The notes under the pieces are model-generated. The model saw only the letters and a list, made by a program, of their open reading frames with translations. It was not told the origin of the DNA and did not search any database. The translations under genes and the position numbers were made by a program. From Gari tellinella (lineage: Eukaryota; Mollusca; Bivalvia; Cardiida; Psammobiidae), in contig OV277859.1 of assembly GCA_922989275.2 (NCBI GenBank), positions 85,370,198-85,434,197 of the forward strand: a DNA stretch of 64,000 nucleotides, in the 5' to 3' direction. Shown here in pieces: positions 25,101-30,954 of this stretch. How positions within the stretch are numbered: position 1 is the stretch's first letter; each line of letters begins with the position of its first letter.

Positions 25101-27191
25101 GAAAATACAGTTGTCGCAGTATCAAACAGTTTGTTTATAGATAAAGAGAAATCGGTTTCATGGTATCTCAACTGGACCCAACCTGTTTAAAGCTCCCATA
25201 GCCTGCTAAAGTTGATATTATGTGGTATAATTATGTAAACGGTAGAAGAGACATTAACTGTTTTGATTTTTACCTATAAACTGAATAAACTTCTGCACTA
25301 TCAACTAACTAAGGACTATCAAAAATTAAATCATATAATAATGTCAACAGAAAATAAGTTGTTATTCTGAAAAGATATACAGCAAATCTCCTGACTTCTA
25401 TTACACTCATCCAAGAGAAGCCTAATTGATGGCAAAGACAGACGGACAGACAGTGGTAAAATAGTATGCTCCCCCCATGGTGATCGTGCTGGGGGCAAAA
25501 AAAGTAATATAACTCTGGAATGTCAGTCGCAATGATGCTGGTTATCAACCTTGATCAAGACATTATATATAGCCATTATAATACATGCTGATTAAGTTTC
25601 AGAAGGACTGGATTATATTTGAGTCTGAATACGGGTGTATGAAAAGGGGTTTGATTGTATTATGTACTTATATTTCTACTTTGATAACAAATACAACTTA
25701 CTTGTTTCAATGTTCTTTGGTACTGTTTGGCCAGCTGTCAAGAAATGGAAAGCATAGATGGAAGTAAAAAAAAAAATCTAGTACAATGTATAAATTTTAA
25801 TAAACTCTTTGCATGCTATGTAATTTTTTCGTCCGCAACAATTGTCGTCTGCTGATGTTCTAAAACTAGAATTTTCTAATTTTCTTTTCAAAACAGGGTC
25901 AGAGTCAAACAGTTTGGATCCTGATGAGACGCCGCAATATGCGACATTTCATCTGGATCAAAACTGTTTGCAAAGATAATCACTGTGGCAGATATATCCG
26001 CTGCTAGCATGCAAATAGTTAATCCACCATTCCACAGATACACATTTTTATGCCTTTAATTGATTCATCCACTGAAGAAAATAGTTCTAATTTATACAGT
26101 CATGAATAAGCATCATAAGAAATATGTTGTATATTGTAGCAGATTGTAGCTTGTCAAAAGCAGGATGAAAGTAAGGCAGAATGTGACTTAACCCTTTATT
26201 CCATAGATACCGCGGTACACATTTTTACGCAATTAATTCATTCCTCCATGGACGAAATTAGTTCCTGTTCAAACTACCAGTGATCTATCATTGCTATAAA
26301 ATAAAATGTAACCAAGTGTACATATAGTCTCATAAGCACATATTCTGAAAATTTGATAAAATTTTGTTTATGCATTAATAAGATATTCATAAAATAATAC
26401 AGGTACACTTATAAGTGTTGTTAAGTGTAGTTTTAACTTGCTTTAAGTCGCCACCAATCTTTAATTCTCAAAATAGGCTATGGGGTAAAGGGTTATGTCA
26501 TACTCATAAGACCGTACAAACAACAATGTATGTTTTCAATACTATTCAACCGATATCAGATAATCTAAAAATAATTATATACAAATTTAAAAATAACAAA
26601 GAATACAATTAAACTGGTGCTAAGTGACCATTCAAAAGATGCCATGAGATTCCTCAATGCAGTTGGAAGCTTAATACAAAACGCAGTCACCAGTTTAAAA
26701 TATACTTCTTATATTTGCAAACAGTGTAAACCCAGATCAGAGGGGTCCTATAGGAGCCCTCTGATCTTGGTCTACACTGTTTGCTAATTTAGACCAGTAT
26801 TTATTCAACTACCAAGATTTCAAAGTAGACTGGTTTATGTTTTAGTAACTGAAACCCAATAACCCACAAGAGTTACTTAGTGTTGTAAGAGGTAATCTCA
26901 ACATTTTCAGTGTATGGTCAGCAGAGCTCCAGATAAGGGGAGTATTTCAGAAACTAAAATCTTTATGTCTGCTGTAAACCCTATGGTGTCACTACTCATT
27001 AGAATTGTCTCGAAGAGACAATTCTAATGAGTAGTAACATCAAAGGATTTGGTGCTGAAATGAATGAGAAAATGTTAGATTTGTTCAGTTTACTCCCCCT
27101 TATCTGGAGCCCTGGTCAGTTAGCACTAGTTTGACAATAGAGAAGTACCTGTTAGTGAGGCCACTGCCAACACCAGTAGCAGGAGCTCCAT
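952..27191 (-). CDS. Large lipid transfer protein (apolipoprotein B / apolipophorin / vitellogenin type), N-terminal 591 codons, 12 exons, continues off left edge
   Basis: Secreted lipid-binding protein; this part is the vitellogenin N-terminal lipid-transport module. Exons in transcript order: 27191-27149, 18865-18720, 17438-17290, 16361-16181, 15300-15139, 13450-13302, 12461-12314, 6549-6380, 4677-4512, 3143-3032, 2559-2405, 1143-952. Every junction is GT/AG and every phase fits, giving 591 codons without a stop. The start gives a hydrophobic signal peptide (MELLLLVLAVASLT). Family hallmarks are a GKEYIYQYE strand with SGL..I, DPDWSVNIKKG, SGECETTYKL with a later C, then an alpha-helical superhelix containing LLDMLPAVG and LVRKSAWLCLGALG. 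Family members are usually thousands of residues long, so most of the gene lies to the left. The N-terminus alone does not separate apolipophorin from vitellogenin; the NIKKG and GECETTY blocks read slightly closer to apoB/apolipophorin. The introns are stuffed with MITEs and arrays. Confidence 0.88.
1285..1860. repeat. Degenerate tandem repeat, period about 160 bp
   Basis: Four to five units beginning GGGCATAACTGCAATAA and containing CCTGTATAATGAGAAAGC, at 1,291, 1,375, 1,544, 1,703 and 1,848. The region 1,860-2,120 holds nothing I recognise. Confidence 0.7.
2125..2362. mobile_element. Family-4 palindromic MITE
   Basis: Long inverted arms around a core of GATTCCAAAGAGATGTCACA; the right end reads TTTATGAAACGGGCCCC. 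A second copy at 57,578-57,811 keeps both ends. Confidence 0.65.
2405..2559 (-). CDS. Lipid transfer protein exon 11
   Basis: Charged helical sequence (LIERLDKVKNDLKQMQQLYE), phase 1 in and phase 0 out. The right end of a palindromic MITE lies about 40 bp beyond the donor GTATAG, a weak donor. Confidence 0.82.
2600..3030. other. Intron 10, no feature seen
   Basis: AT-rich intronic sequence; apart from CTAATCC-like fragments I see no recognisable repeat or conserved element. Confidence 0.5.
3032..3143 (-). CDS. Lipid transfer protein exon 10
   Basis: Short exon of 37 codons plus one base, encoding EPLVRKSAWLCLGALGHKLM, the helix that in relatives reads roughly RLAYLALGSL. Donor GTAATA. Confidence 0.86.
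3193..3341. mobile_element. Family-3 MITE with TTAA duplication
   Basis: Starts CTCTTTGCATGCTGGG and ends GCTAGCATGGTTAAGAG between TTAA sites (3,189-3,192 and 3,342-3,345), around a TTTGGATCCTGATGAGAC stem-loop. Confidence 0.7.
3706..3949. mobile_element. Family-1 piggyBac-like MITE, complete, 244 bp
   Basis: CCCTTTCCC...GGTAAAGGG between TTAA duplications (3,702-3,705 and 3,950-3,953); a stem-loop at 3,833-3,904 pairs about 32 bp on each side. TTAA targets with CCC ends are the piggyBac signature. No coding capacity. Confidence 0.82.
4279..4466. mobile_element. Family-8 MITE with family-1 stem-loop inside
   Basis: Termini CAGGGCTGCCAT and ATGGCAGCCCTG, 6-bp duplication TGTGGC (4,473-4,478 removed; 4,273-4,278 and 4,467-4,472). 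The centre (4,341-4,409) is the same palindrome found in the piggyBac-like MITEs. Confidence 0.78.
4512..4677 (-). CDS. Lipid transfer protein exon 9
   Basis: Encodes RKSLLDMLPAVGSYAVVDVV (with the split first codon), equivalent to the family's LPAVGT helix pair, then AISLMTIGLHPKPD. Donor GTAAGT. Confidence 0.88.
4720..4832. repeat. Decayed family-1 stem-loop
   Basis: AAAAGCAGGCTGAAAATAAA pairs imperfectly with TTACTTTCAGCCTGTTTTAA around a mutated loop; the ends are no longer clear. Confidence 0.6.
4912..5094. other. CpG-richer patch with ATTCTAACAC inverted ends
   Basis: Bounded by ATTCTAACAC and GTGTTAGAAT, containing CTATATAAACG and a GTGACGTCA (CRE-like) site. It may be a small element or fossil promoter; nothing ties it to a transcript. 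Confidence 0.35.
5095..5249. mobile_element. Hairpin MITE with about 60-bp arms
   Basis: Left arm 5,095-5,154 (AAATAATAAATT.ATACCAGTG) pairs with right arm 5,188-5,249 (CACTGGTAT.AATTTATTATTT) with few mismatches and a 33-nt loop. Confidence 0.72.
5312..5802. mobile_element. Family-1 MITE interrupted by a second family-1 MITE
   Basis: Outer copy runs from CAACCCATTATCCC to TAATGGG-TTAA. Its stem is split at the central TTAA: left half ends CAGAATGCGCCTTAA at 5,471 and right half starts TTAAGGCGCATTCTG at 5,715. Confidence 0.82.
5472..5714. mobile_element. Inner family-1 piggyBac-like MITE, 243 bp
   Basis: CCCTTTCCCCCACAGAAGCG...GTGGGAAAGGG with TTAA duplicated on both sides, inside the stem centre of the outer copy. 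It has its own complete stem-loop (5,592-5,670). The restored empty site matches uninterrupted copies. Confidence 0.88.
6380..6549 (-). CDS. Lipid transfer protein exon 8: start of helical domain
   Basis: Strongly helical, charged sequence (VRKVLTGIDELMKDN and LLRDLHRLLEKLDKTS), the start of the superhelical repeats that cradle lipid in this family. It follows a 5.8-kb intron that holds the 7.1-9.5 kb tandem array and the hAT element. Confidence 0.86.
7080..9455. repeat. Tandem array A, about 150-bp monomers in a 300-bp dimer
   Basis: About 15 monomers, each with TATGGTTGGAAAGGTCTTG, at spacings alternating near 142 and 157 bp. Type 1 continues ACACAAGAAATATACATAC, type 2 CCATGAGGAATACACATGC. 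Rich in GGTCAAAGGTCAAGGTCA. Reverse-strand open frames through it repeat the same peptide and are not genes. Confidence 0.88.
9456..9517. repeat. (GGAC)n microsatellite tail of array A
   Basis: Runs of GACGGACGGACGG directly after the last monomer; the same tail ends the array at 22.4-23.8 kb. Confidence 0.88.
9524..9678. repeat. Inverted repeat of 26 bp with 103-nt spacer
   Basis: CCGAAATGGGTTAGAGGGCC (9,524 on) is complemented by GGCCCTCTAACCCATTTCGG ending 9,678. A small hairpin with GCCCCCGAATC follows at 9,714-9,745; together they form the right border of the array A element. Confidence 0.7.
9780..10540. other. Intron 7, unannotated stretch
   Basis: Mixed-composition sequence with several ACGT-containing words (TATGACGTTTTTGACACG, GGTGACGTAGC); no exon, repeat family or RNA gene recognised. 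Confidence 0.4.
10550..10795. mobile_element. Family-1 piggyBac-like MITE, reverse orientation
   Basis: CCCATTTTCCCATAGCC to AGAAATGGG between TTAA sites (10,546-10,549; 10,796-10,799), stem-loop at 10,597-10,667. A decayed stem lies just right, at 10,798-10,883. Confidence 0.78.
10923..11659. mobile_element. Non-autonomous hAT element, 737 bp, 8-bp duplication
   Basis: Termini TAGTGTTGTA and TACAACACTA flanked by the 8-bp duplication CCATTAAC (10,915-10,922; 11,660-11,667), the hAT hallmark. Both ends carry clusters of ATCGATTATAATCGAT-type palindromes. A TTAA-edged stem-loop (11,065-11,148) sits inside. No transposase. Confidence 0.86.
11667..11910. mobile_element. Family-2 MITE with TTAA ends
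   Basis: CTCTTTCCTCCCTGAA to TTCAAAGGG-TTAA; palindrome at 11,769-11,837 built on CAGTGAAGACCCTGATCAGA. It shares its left border with the hAT target duplication. 11,911-12,313 shows nothing further. Confidence 0.68.
12314..12461 (-). CDS. Lipid transfer protein exon 7: barrel-to-helix linker
   Basis: Encodes the last barrel strand (QTLTLVDSRPITVQ) and a Pro/Gln-rich linker (SEPRPPKPQESP) leading to the helical domain (DQQEIVKM). Phase 1 in, phase 0 out; donor GTGACT. Confidence 0.84.
12462..13301. other. Intron 6, AT-rich, no element recognised
   Basis: Low-complexity AT-rich intron without clear inverted ends, tandem repeats or coding signal. Confidence 0.5.
13302..13450 (-). CDS. Lipid transfer protein exon 6
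   Basis: Encodes beta-rich sequence (LSAQSSVRYNLLG, then QYIILNAVGESQ) from the second half of the N-terminal barrel. A CAGGG-type MITE ends 22 bp from the exon's 5' edge, so it lies inside the polypyrimidine and branch-point zone of the acceptor. Confidence 0.86.
13473..13675. mobile_element. Family-8 MITE at the acceptor of exon 6
   Basis: CAGGGGTGCAAT to TGGCAGCCCTG, 203 bp, 6-bp duplication CAATTT (13,467-13,472; 13,676-13,681), with the TTAA-edged family-1 stem-loop at 13,542-13,613. Confidence 0.8.
13682..14450. other. Intron 5, unannotated part
   Basis: AT-rich; no inverted ends, array units or exon-like frames that I can support. Confidence 0.45.
14453..14801. mobile_element. Family-7 MITE, second copy
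   Basis: CAGTGCTCCCTCTCTACAAC to GGGCCACTG between TA sites; a palindrome with AACCCAAACAGACGCTG lies at 14,585-14,642. The same architecture as 301-675. Confidence 0.72.
15139..15300 (-). CDS. Lipid transfer protein exon 5: SGECETTY cysteine block
   Basis: Begins PSVSGECETTYKL and continues with a conserved Lys-Cys (DLSKC); in this family such cysteines form a disulfide in the N-terminal barrel. A further Cys lies near the end (NYSPCEQ). Exactly 54 codons, phase 0 on both sides. Confidence 0.9.
15453..15685. mobile_element. Family-2 MITE with long palindrome
   Basis: TTCAACACTAAGTAACTC to GGTGTTGAATGAG-TTAA; palindrome at 15,572-15,645 built on GCAAACAGTGTAGACCCTGA. Related copies: 26.65-26.89, 35.11-35.35 and 53.70-53.94 kb. 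Confidence 0.75.
15898..16131. mobile_element. Family-1 piggyBac-like MITE
   Basis: CCCTTTCCCCCATAGAAGC to ATGGGGTAAAGG, TTCA/TTAA borders, stem-loop 16,016-16,087. It ends 49 bp from exon 4. Confidence 0.76.
16181..16361 (-). CDS. Lipid transfer protein exon 4: DPDWSVNIKKG block
   Basis: Carries the best diagnostic block of the family, DPDWSVNIKKGCLSLLEV, equivalent to the NIKRG strand of apoB and vitellogenin, then a strand ending IYRVVE. Donor GTAGCC. Confidence 0.9.
16403..16576. mobile_element. Family-6 MITE, partial
   Basis: AAACCTCTCTATTACAACC opening, then the TTAA-edged stem-loop AAGCAAGATGACAGTAAAAC (16,466-16,540) and ATACAATCAATTAGCC. The right terminus is lost. Confidence 0.65.
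17290..17438 (-). CDS. Lipid transfer protein exon 3
   Basis: Encodes strand and turn segments (RSPRLYKVNGP, then MKTFLVKPVMF) and ends in phase 2. Joined to exon 4 it reads KPVMFYYERGHVESL, an unbroken family-like block, which supports skipping the exon-like stretch at 16.63-16.69 kb. A poly-C tract lies about 50 bp upstream of the acceptor on the transcript strand. Confidence 0.85.
17491..17522. repeat. Poly-C tract
   Basis: CCCC runs broken by single A, about 32 bp; on the gene strand poly-G upstream of exon 3. Confidence 0.85.
17646..17790. repeat. Hybrid stem-loop (family-1 arms, family-6 centre)
   Basis: Arms GGCTGAAAGTAAAGCAGAA / CTTTCAGCCTGCTTTAAG as in family 1, centre AGCTCCTATAGGAGCT as in family 6. 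Confidence 0.65.
17944..17963. repeat. Short telomere-like repeat
   Basis: AAGGGTTAGGGTTAGGGT: two to three TTAGGG units inside an old stem-loop; probably chance or a minor insertion. Confidence 0.5.
18297..18700. mobile_element. Family-6 MITE interrupted by a family-5 MITE
   Basis: Opens CAGTAAAACCTCTCTATTAT, has its TTAA-edged stem-loop at 18,352-18,435, and is split in its right terminal repeat: GAGAAGTTTCA | GTTTCACTGTA. Confidence 0.75.
18501..18691. mobile_element. Family-5 MITE nested in family 6
   Basis: CAGAGCTCCAGATAAGGGG to TGTCTGGAGCCCTG with duplication GTTTCA. The core palindrome is GAATCGTCTTGAAGAGACG. Other copies: 26,922-27,114 and 29,296-29,490. Confidence 0.8.
18720..18865 (-). 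CDS. Lipid transfer protein exon 2
   Basis: Encodes the first beta-strand of the N-terminal domain: GKEYIYQYE, then SGLPLGS and YSGLKIKGQVILQ, the usual opening of vitellogenin-type proteins. It ends on a codon boundary before donor GTAACT. A nested MITE ends 12 bp beyond that donor. Confidence 0.88.
18891..19107. mobile_element. Family-3 MITE
   Basis: CTCTTTGCATGCTGGG to GCTAGCATGCAAAGAG-TTAA; palindrome around GGATCCTGATGAGACGCCG at 18,993-19,062. It directly abuts the array element that starts at 19,110. Confidence 0.78.
19110..20345. mobile_element. Array element B (AACAAGAGGGCC... to ...AGGTGAGCTAA), about 160-bp units
   Basis: 5' end AACAAGAGGGCCTGAAGGCC (small palindrome), then about five units with CCTCTAGAGTGTAAACACTG near 19,610, 19,770, 19,930, 20,092 and 20,252, a unique GACGACGAACG stretch, and a 3' hairpin AGCTCACC.TGAGC.GCTCAGGTGAGCTAA. 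A second full element is at 36,186-37,256. No coding capacity; possibly a non-autonomous Helitron-type element (inference). Confidence 0.78.
20380..20622. mobile_element. Decayed family-1 MITE with replaced stem
   Basis: Recognisable flanks (TTTATTCCTCAACTGAAGAA; CAACCAGCTTTAAGTGGTCA), but the stem centre is replaced by a repeat of CTCGGAAAGACACTGGGAGGGA and CTCGGAAGGACGCTGGGAGGGA. Confidence 0.55.
20640..21547. mobile_element. Array element C, 5'-truncated, about 160-bp units
   Basis: Four units with ATTTGAACAATCTTGGTAGA and TTTCAGAGAAGAAGATTTTT at about 20,727, 20,883, 21,048 and 21,205; 3' end GAGCCAAAGGCTCAGGTGAGCTAA as in element B although the unit sequence is unrelated. Confidence 0.75.
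21950..24662. mobile_element. Composite element with AACAAGAGGGCC start and AGGTGAGCTAA end
   Basis: Starts AAACAAGAGGGCCATGGCCC, ends CTCAGGTGAGCTAAC after (GACGGAC) runs. It is interrupted by half of a family-1 MITE (22,160-22,335) and by the array element at 22,418-23,803. Units near 24,130-24,400 match element C. Confidence 0.62.
22418..23803. mobile_element. Array element D, seven about 160-bp units, (GGAC)n tail, ATTATACGCCCGTC ends
   Basis: Inverted ends ATTATACGCCCGTC and GACGGGCGTATAAT. Units with GGGGCATAACTCTTGAATGT start near 22,609, 22,768, 22,929, 23,089, 23,249, 23,409 and 23,565. A (GGAC)n tract at 23,705-23,760 precedes the right end. The layout (unit array, ACGG microsatellite, short inverted ends) is that of bivalve pearl-type elements (from memory). 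A solo right end is at 27,535-27,605. Confidence 0.82.
24783..25027. mobile_element. Family-2b MITE with TTAA ends
   Basis: CACATTCAACCCAAGCAACG to AGGGGTGAATGAG between TTAA sites; palindrome at 24,857-24,922 on ACAGTGTAGAACCTGATCAG. Copies at 56,171-56,389 and 56,909-57,158. Confidence 0.75.
25035..25800. other. Intron 1 stretch with array D fragment
   Basis: Mostly AT-rich. 25,430-25,620 holds a degraded array D unit and 3' end (GACAGACGGACAGACAG; AACTCTGGAATGTCAGTCGC). Confidence 0.5.
25801..26018. mobile_element. Family-3 MITE
   Basis: AAACTCTTTGCATGCTATG to GCTAGCATGCAAATAG-TTAA, stem around GGATCCTGATGAGACGCCGC. Confidence 0.72.
26022..26495. mobile_element. Family-1 MITE with another TTAA element in its stem
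   Basis: The left half ends in the stem arm CAGAATGTGACTTAA at 26,191, followed at once by CCCTTTATTCCATAGATACC, a new left terminus. The outer right half resumes near 26,430; the inner right end is lost. Confidence 0.6.
26640..26890. mobile_element. Family-2 MITE, reverse orientation
   Basis: Palindrome 26,708-26,786 on GCAAACAGTGTAAACCCAGA; right end CCACAAGAGTTACTTAGTGT matches the left end at 15,453 reversed. Confidence 0.68.
26922..27114. mobile_element. Family-5 MITE just inside intron 1
   Basis: CAGAGCTCCAGATAAGGGGA to TTATCTGGAGCCCTG with duplication GTCAG (26,917-26,921; 27,115-27,119); 34 bp from exon 1. Confidence 0.8.
27149..27191 (-). CDS. Lipid transfer protein exon 1: signal peptide
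   Basis: ATG at 27191-27189 encodes 14 residues, almost all hydrophobic, ending in phase 1 before the donor GTACTT. A TATA box lies 52 bp upstream, so the 5' UTR should be only about 25-30 nt. Intron 1 is 8.3 kb and carries the three largest repeat arrays of the gene. Confidence 0.85.
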
Positions 27192-27242
27192 GATGCTGAT
27201 ATGTATCACTGAAATAACTCTGCCAGTCCTCTCCATTCAGCC

Positions 27243-27250
27243 TTTATATA
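27243..27250 (-). promoter_or_regulatory. TATA box of the lipid transfer protein gene
   Basis: TATATAAA on the minus strand, 52 bp upstream of the signal-peptide ATG; transcription should start near 27,215-27,220. A strong TATA box fits a highly expressed, tissue-restricted secreted protein (inference). Confidence 0.72.
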
Positions 27251-27399
27251 GCCTCCTACAGACTGTTTAGTTTCCCATGTCAGCAGCTGTCTAAACTTTC
27301 TTTACATTCAGGTTCAACAACTCGGACTAAGCAAATGTCAGACTGATGGTGTGAGTCTGTACTTATTGTCATCATGACTTTTGACCCATTGAAGGCTAA

Positions 27400-27610
27400 T
27401 ACATTTAACCCATTACCCCATTAATACGCCTTTTTATCATCAGGTTACGATTTTAACAAACACCAAATATCTAATTGGGTCTAATTGTGACTGATCGTGT
27501 CACAGGGGCCTAAAAAGTGCTGAAAACTTGGATGGAGTGAGGGAAGGATGGACAGTGGTACATTGCCATACCATAATACATCCTGTCTGAAGACGGGCGT
27601 ATAAAAAATA
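27400..27610. repeat. Family-1 left-end fragment and solo right end of array D element
   Basis: TTAACCCATTACCCC with TACGCCTTTTTA at 27,416-27,445, then GTCTGAAGACGGGCGTATAA at 27,583-27,602, the array D terminus without its array. Confidence 0.65.
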
Positions 27611-27914
27611 CACTTTCTGTACCAGTTTTAGTCTGCATTAAGCACTCATTTGTCATGGGAGACATTAATTCTTCTATACTGATAGCTGTTAAATGCAAAT
27701 CTAACAGTTACACTTTCATATAGAACATTTATAAGAACATCATGCACTGCATGAATATCTAGCCTATAAATTAAATAATGGCTCATTGGTTTCATGTCAA
27801 TCTTTTCCTCAACAAAAGCGCAATAGGAAACTAATATTTTTTTCCTTTATGAATTTATTAATTCTGTTTAAGACAGGTGACAACGTGAATCTGGATAAAA
27901 GAAAGAGCTCTTAA

Positions 27915-28166
27915 CCCATTACCCCATAAATACGCCTTTTTACGCCTCTATTTTATTCCTCTAATGAAGAAAATAGTTCCAATTTATACAATTATGAATA
28001 TGTACCATAAGAAATATTTTCCATATCCTAGAAAATGGTAGTTTAAAGCATGTTGAAAGTAAAGCAAAATGCGCCTTAAGGCGCATTCTGCTTTACTTTC
28101 AACTTGCTTTATGTGGACCGTCACCTATCTTCAATTCTAGAAATAGGCTATGGGATAATCCAGGGT
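27915..28166. mobile_element. Family-1 piggyBac-like MITE, complete
   Basis: CCCATTACCCCATAAATACG to CCAGGG between TTAA sites (27,911-27,914; 28,167-28,170), stem-loop 28,042-28,113. Confidence 0.8.
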
Positions 28167-28284
28167 TTAAATGAACTTTTTATTTTATTTCCATATTGCT
28201 TGAAGCAGCCAGCTATTTTAAACTCCCTAAGCAAGTTTAATTTGTGTAGTACTAACAGTGGCATTTTATTGTAGCACATACAGT

Positions 28285-28490
28285 TAAAGCTCTCTTCTAC
28301 GACTACTAAAACGATGACTTATTGCTTGTATGAAAGAAAGGTGGCAGCTTAAAACAAGACAAAGTAAAACAGAAAGCTCCTAAAGGGGGTTTCTGCTCTA
28401 CGTTCTCCTTGCTTTAAGCAGCCACCTGCCTTATACATGAAATAATAAACATAATTTAGTGGTTGTAATAGAGAGGTTTACTGTAGATGA
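28285..28490. mobile_element. Family-6 MITE, degraded
   Basis: TTAAAGCTCTCTTCTACGACTACTAAAAC, stem-loop AAGACAAAGTAAAACAGAAA (28,349-28,418), right end TAATAGAGAGGTTTACTGTA. Confidence 0.65.
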
Positions 28491-28499
28491 TTTGCATTG

Positions 28500-29285
28500 G
28501 TGGCTATGTGGAAAAGGGTAAAAGAATAGCATACATGTAACTAACTGAAAAACATTTAGAACCCAACCAAATATTCTGAAAGCCACCTCATTTCTGTGGG
28601 AAATGCAATACAGACCATCCCACTCACTTGGTAAAAATTCAAACAAGAAAATTGTTTACAGATTTAATTCACAACACTTACATAACAAATGCAACATCTT
28701 AATGTCAGCAAAAACATTACCCAACATTGTGGCAAAGGCAATCTGCATTCAAATATCACAAACGACACACACAAAGATTAAGCTCTTGTAAATCTGGTTT
28801 TCCCTGTACCTCTAGAATTTGAGAGATATATGATCTCATTCATTTAAATTAATTTTGAAGACATTAATATGATTTGTTAAATAGATGAATCTACACAACT
28901 AAATTACAGATACACGTATCAAACTATAAGCCAGAAGGTTCTGATTACCAATACTTAACTCTTTTCCCAATGAGTTGTAGTCTGCTTAAAAGATATTGTC
29001 TGCTAAAAAACCTAAAAATTAGTTTTCATGCTTTTGAAACAGAGGAAGAGGTTTTTTTGTCATGATGCCAAATACCTAAGCTCTGGCCATATTAGTTTCA
29101 GAGAAGAAGATATTTGTCAATTTGTATATTGTAAAGCTAGACAATTCCAGTTTCCAATTCAGGCTAGTCTATTTTTCAACAAATAAGGTTTGTTTTTACA
29201 ATATACTGCTATATGACAAACAGTACAGACCTTGATGGAAAATGTACGCTTCTCAGGTACACTGTTTATAAAGAGTGTGTATATG
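28500..29285. other. Intergenic stretch with repeat fragments
   Basis: Mostly AT-rich. Fragments seen: family 3 (28,957-29,045), an element C unit (29,066-29,112) and family 2b (29,140-29,285). Confidence 0.45.
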
Positions 29286-29295
29286 TGTCACTAAG

Positions 29296-29490
29296 TAGGG
29301 CTCCAGATAAGAGGGAGTAAACTGAACAGATCCAACATTTTCTCAATCATGCCAGCACCAAATCCTATAGTGTTAATGCTTATTAGAATCATCTCAAAGA
29401 GACGATTCTGATTAGTAGTGCCATCATAGGGTTTAGTGCTGATCATATAAAAGTTTTAGAGTTTGAAATACCCCCTTATCTGGAGCTCTG
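29296..29490. mobile_element. Family-5 MITE
   Basis: TAGGGCTCCAGATAAGAGGG to CTTATCTGGAGCTCTG with duplication CTAAG (29,291-29,295; 29,491-29,495). Confidence 0.78.
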
Positions 29491-29915
29491 CTAAGGGTTC
29501 AATAGGTTGAACTTTGTAGAATTGGGGTATATAGACATATATGATAGTTTTATGTATGACAAAAGTACTGCAGAAAACTCTTTTAAAATCCTTTAAAGAA
29601 AAACCCTATGTCACCACTCATTAGGATCATCTTCGAAAAGATTCTACTGAGTGGGCACAGCATTTAGTACATTGAAACTCCTCTAAACTGGAACCTCTAA
29701 ATACCGGAATTCTCTCTAAACCGGACAAAAGCCTTGGTCCTGTTTCCAACCCTTCTTTATTTTAACCCATTGCACCATAAATAGGCATTTTTCGCCTTTG
29801 ATTTATTCCTTCACTGAAGAAAATACATTAATAAATATGTATCATCAGAAATGTTTCTATATTCTAGCAGATGATAGCTTAAAGCAGGTTGAAAGTAAAG
29901 CAAAATGCGCCTTAA

Positions 29916-30452
29916 AGCGACTCGCAACCAGATGGTGCATTAAAAATAGTAATTTGTAAATATGTGTCAAACGCTTATATAAATGGTAAATAATTAGTTT
30001 AGGATAAGAGATTCTGTTTAAAAAAATGTATTTCAATAAAAAAAAATATTGGTCTCTGGTGGGATTCGAACCCGGGGCCCGGCATTGGCGGACAGAAGGC
30101 AAAATAGGGGAAACCGCTTAGACCAATGGACCACGGAACTATCCGTTTATCTCGGATCGATTTAACGTATTTCAATGTGTAGCGATCGAAAGTGCATACA
30201 ACTTCGTAATTCGGCTCGTGTTTATGTCTGAGCCCGTGTAGAGAAGCAACAACAACAACTATACCGTCTACTAGTCGGTATAGAAAAACGATGGAAAATA
30301 TCTAAAAATCTAAGATTCGGTGACGATTCTTGAGACTTTTTTTGGACTGATCATATTTATTTAATGTCAGAAGCCAAATAATGCCACAAATTTGCTTTTA
30401 TTTGAGTATTTTATTTTATTTTGACAAGTACACCATCCGGTTGCGAGTCCCT
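29916..30452. mobile_element. Kolobok-like element, 537 bp, in the MITE stem
   Basis: Inverted ends AGCGACTCGCAACC and GGTTGCGAGTCCCT (19-22 bp with ATGGTG) with TTAA duplicated on both sides. TTAA targets with AG/GG starts fit Kolobok rather than piggyBac (inference). It contains a tRNA-like stretch. Confidence 0.72.
30050..30136 (-). repeat. tRNA-like sequence inside the Kolobok-like element
   Basis: On the minus strand TGGTCCATTGGTCTAAGCGG resembles an A box and GGGTTCGAATCCC is a good B box, about 86 nt in all. Embedded in a transposon; I do not call it a working tRNA. Confidence 0.5.
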
Positions 30453-30762
30453 TTAAGGCGCATTTTGCTTTTTTTCCAACCTGCTTTAAGTGATCAGCTA
30501 TCTTCCATACTAGAAACAACCTATGGGTTAAAACCCCTCTAAACCGGAAACCCCTCTAAACCGGCCATTTATGTTGTCCCCACACATGTCTGGTTTAGAG
30601 GGGTTTCATTGTACCATATTTGAAATTCTCTCCATAACTGGAGCTCTGAGATACATTGTTAATTTCTTTTGAAAATGTAATCACTTCAATGGTGTATGTA
30701 TTACTTACAATTTACAGGTTTAATCTTAAAATTAATCTTAAATGATGAAAAACAAATGTGTT

Positions 30763-30954
30763 TCATTTAGCTTCAGTCTGCATATCATCATACAATGATC
30801 TTAAAGATTCCTTGAACTCATCCAGGTCACTTTGTGAGGCCGTTATACTGTCCAGACAAGCAAACAGTTGCACAAGCTTCTCGTTTACTTCTTCATTTTC
30901 TCTTTCATGCACCTTGAACAATTTCTCCTGAAGTAGTTCTACCATTGTTTGTAT
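30763..30954 (-). CDS. SYCE2: SYCE2-like exon 3 (C-terminal coiled coil and stop)
   Basis: 63 codons plus TGA. Heptad-rich helix from IQTMVELLQEKLF to LRSLYDDMQTEAK. It joins in phase 0 to the ...LNTH end of the preceding exon. Confidence 0.8.
   Translation of the reverse strand: MQTMVELLQEKLFKVHERENEEVNEKLVQLFACLDSITASQSDLDEFKESLRSLYDDMQTEAK

Larger units (their letters stand above)
29766..30527. mobile_element. Family-1 MITE nested in family 9, itself interrupted
   Basis: CCCATTGCACCATAAATAGG to CCTATGGG between TTAA sites (29,762-29,765; 30,528-30,531). Its stem is opened at the central TTAA by the element at 29,916-30,452. Confidence 0.8.
29670..30611. mobile_element. Family-9 element holding two nested elements
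   Basis: CATTGAAACTCCTCTAAAC to GTTTAGAGGGGTTTCATTG, flanked by TA. CCTCTAAACCGG is repeated near both ends. Host of the family-1 MITE at 29,766-30,527. Confidence 0.78.

Noticed and set aside
30050..30136. A working tRNA gene
   Set aside because: Lies inside a transposon, arms not convincingly paired by eye, probably a fossil.
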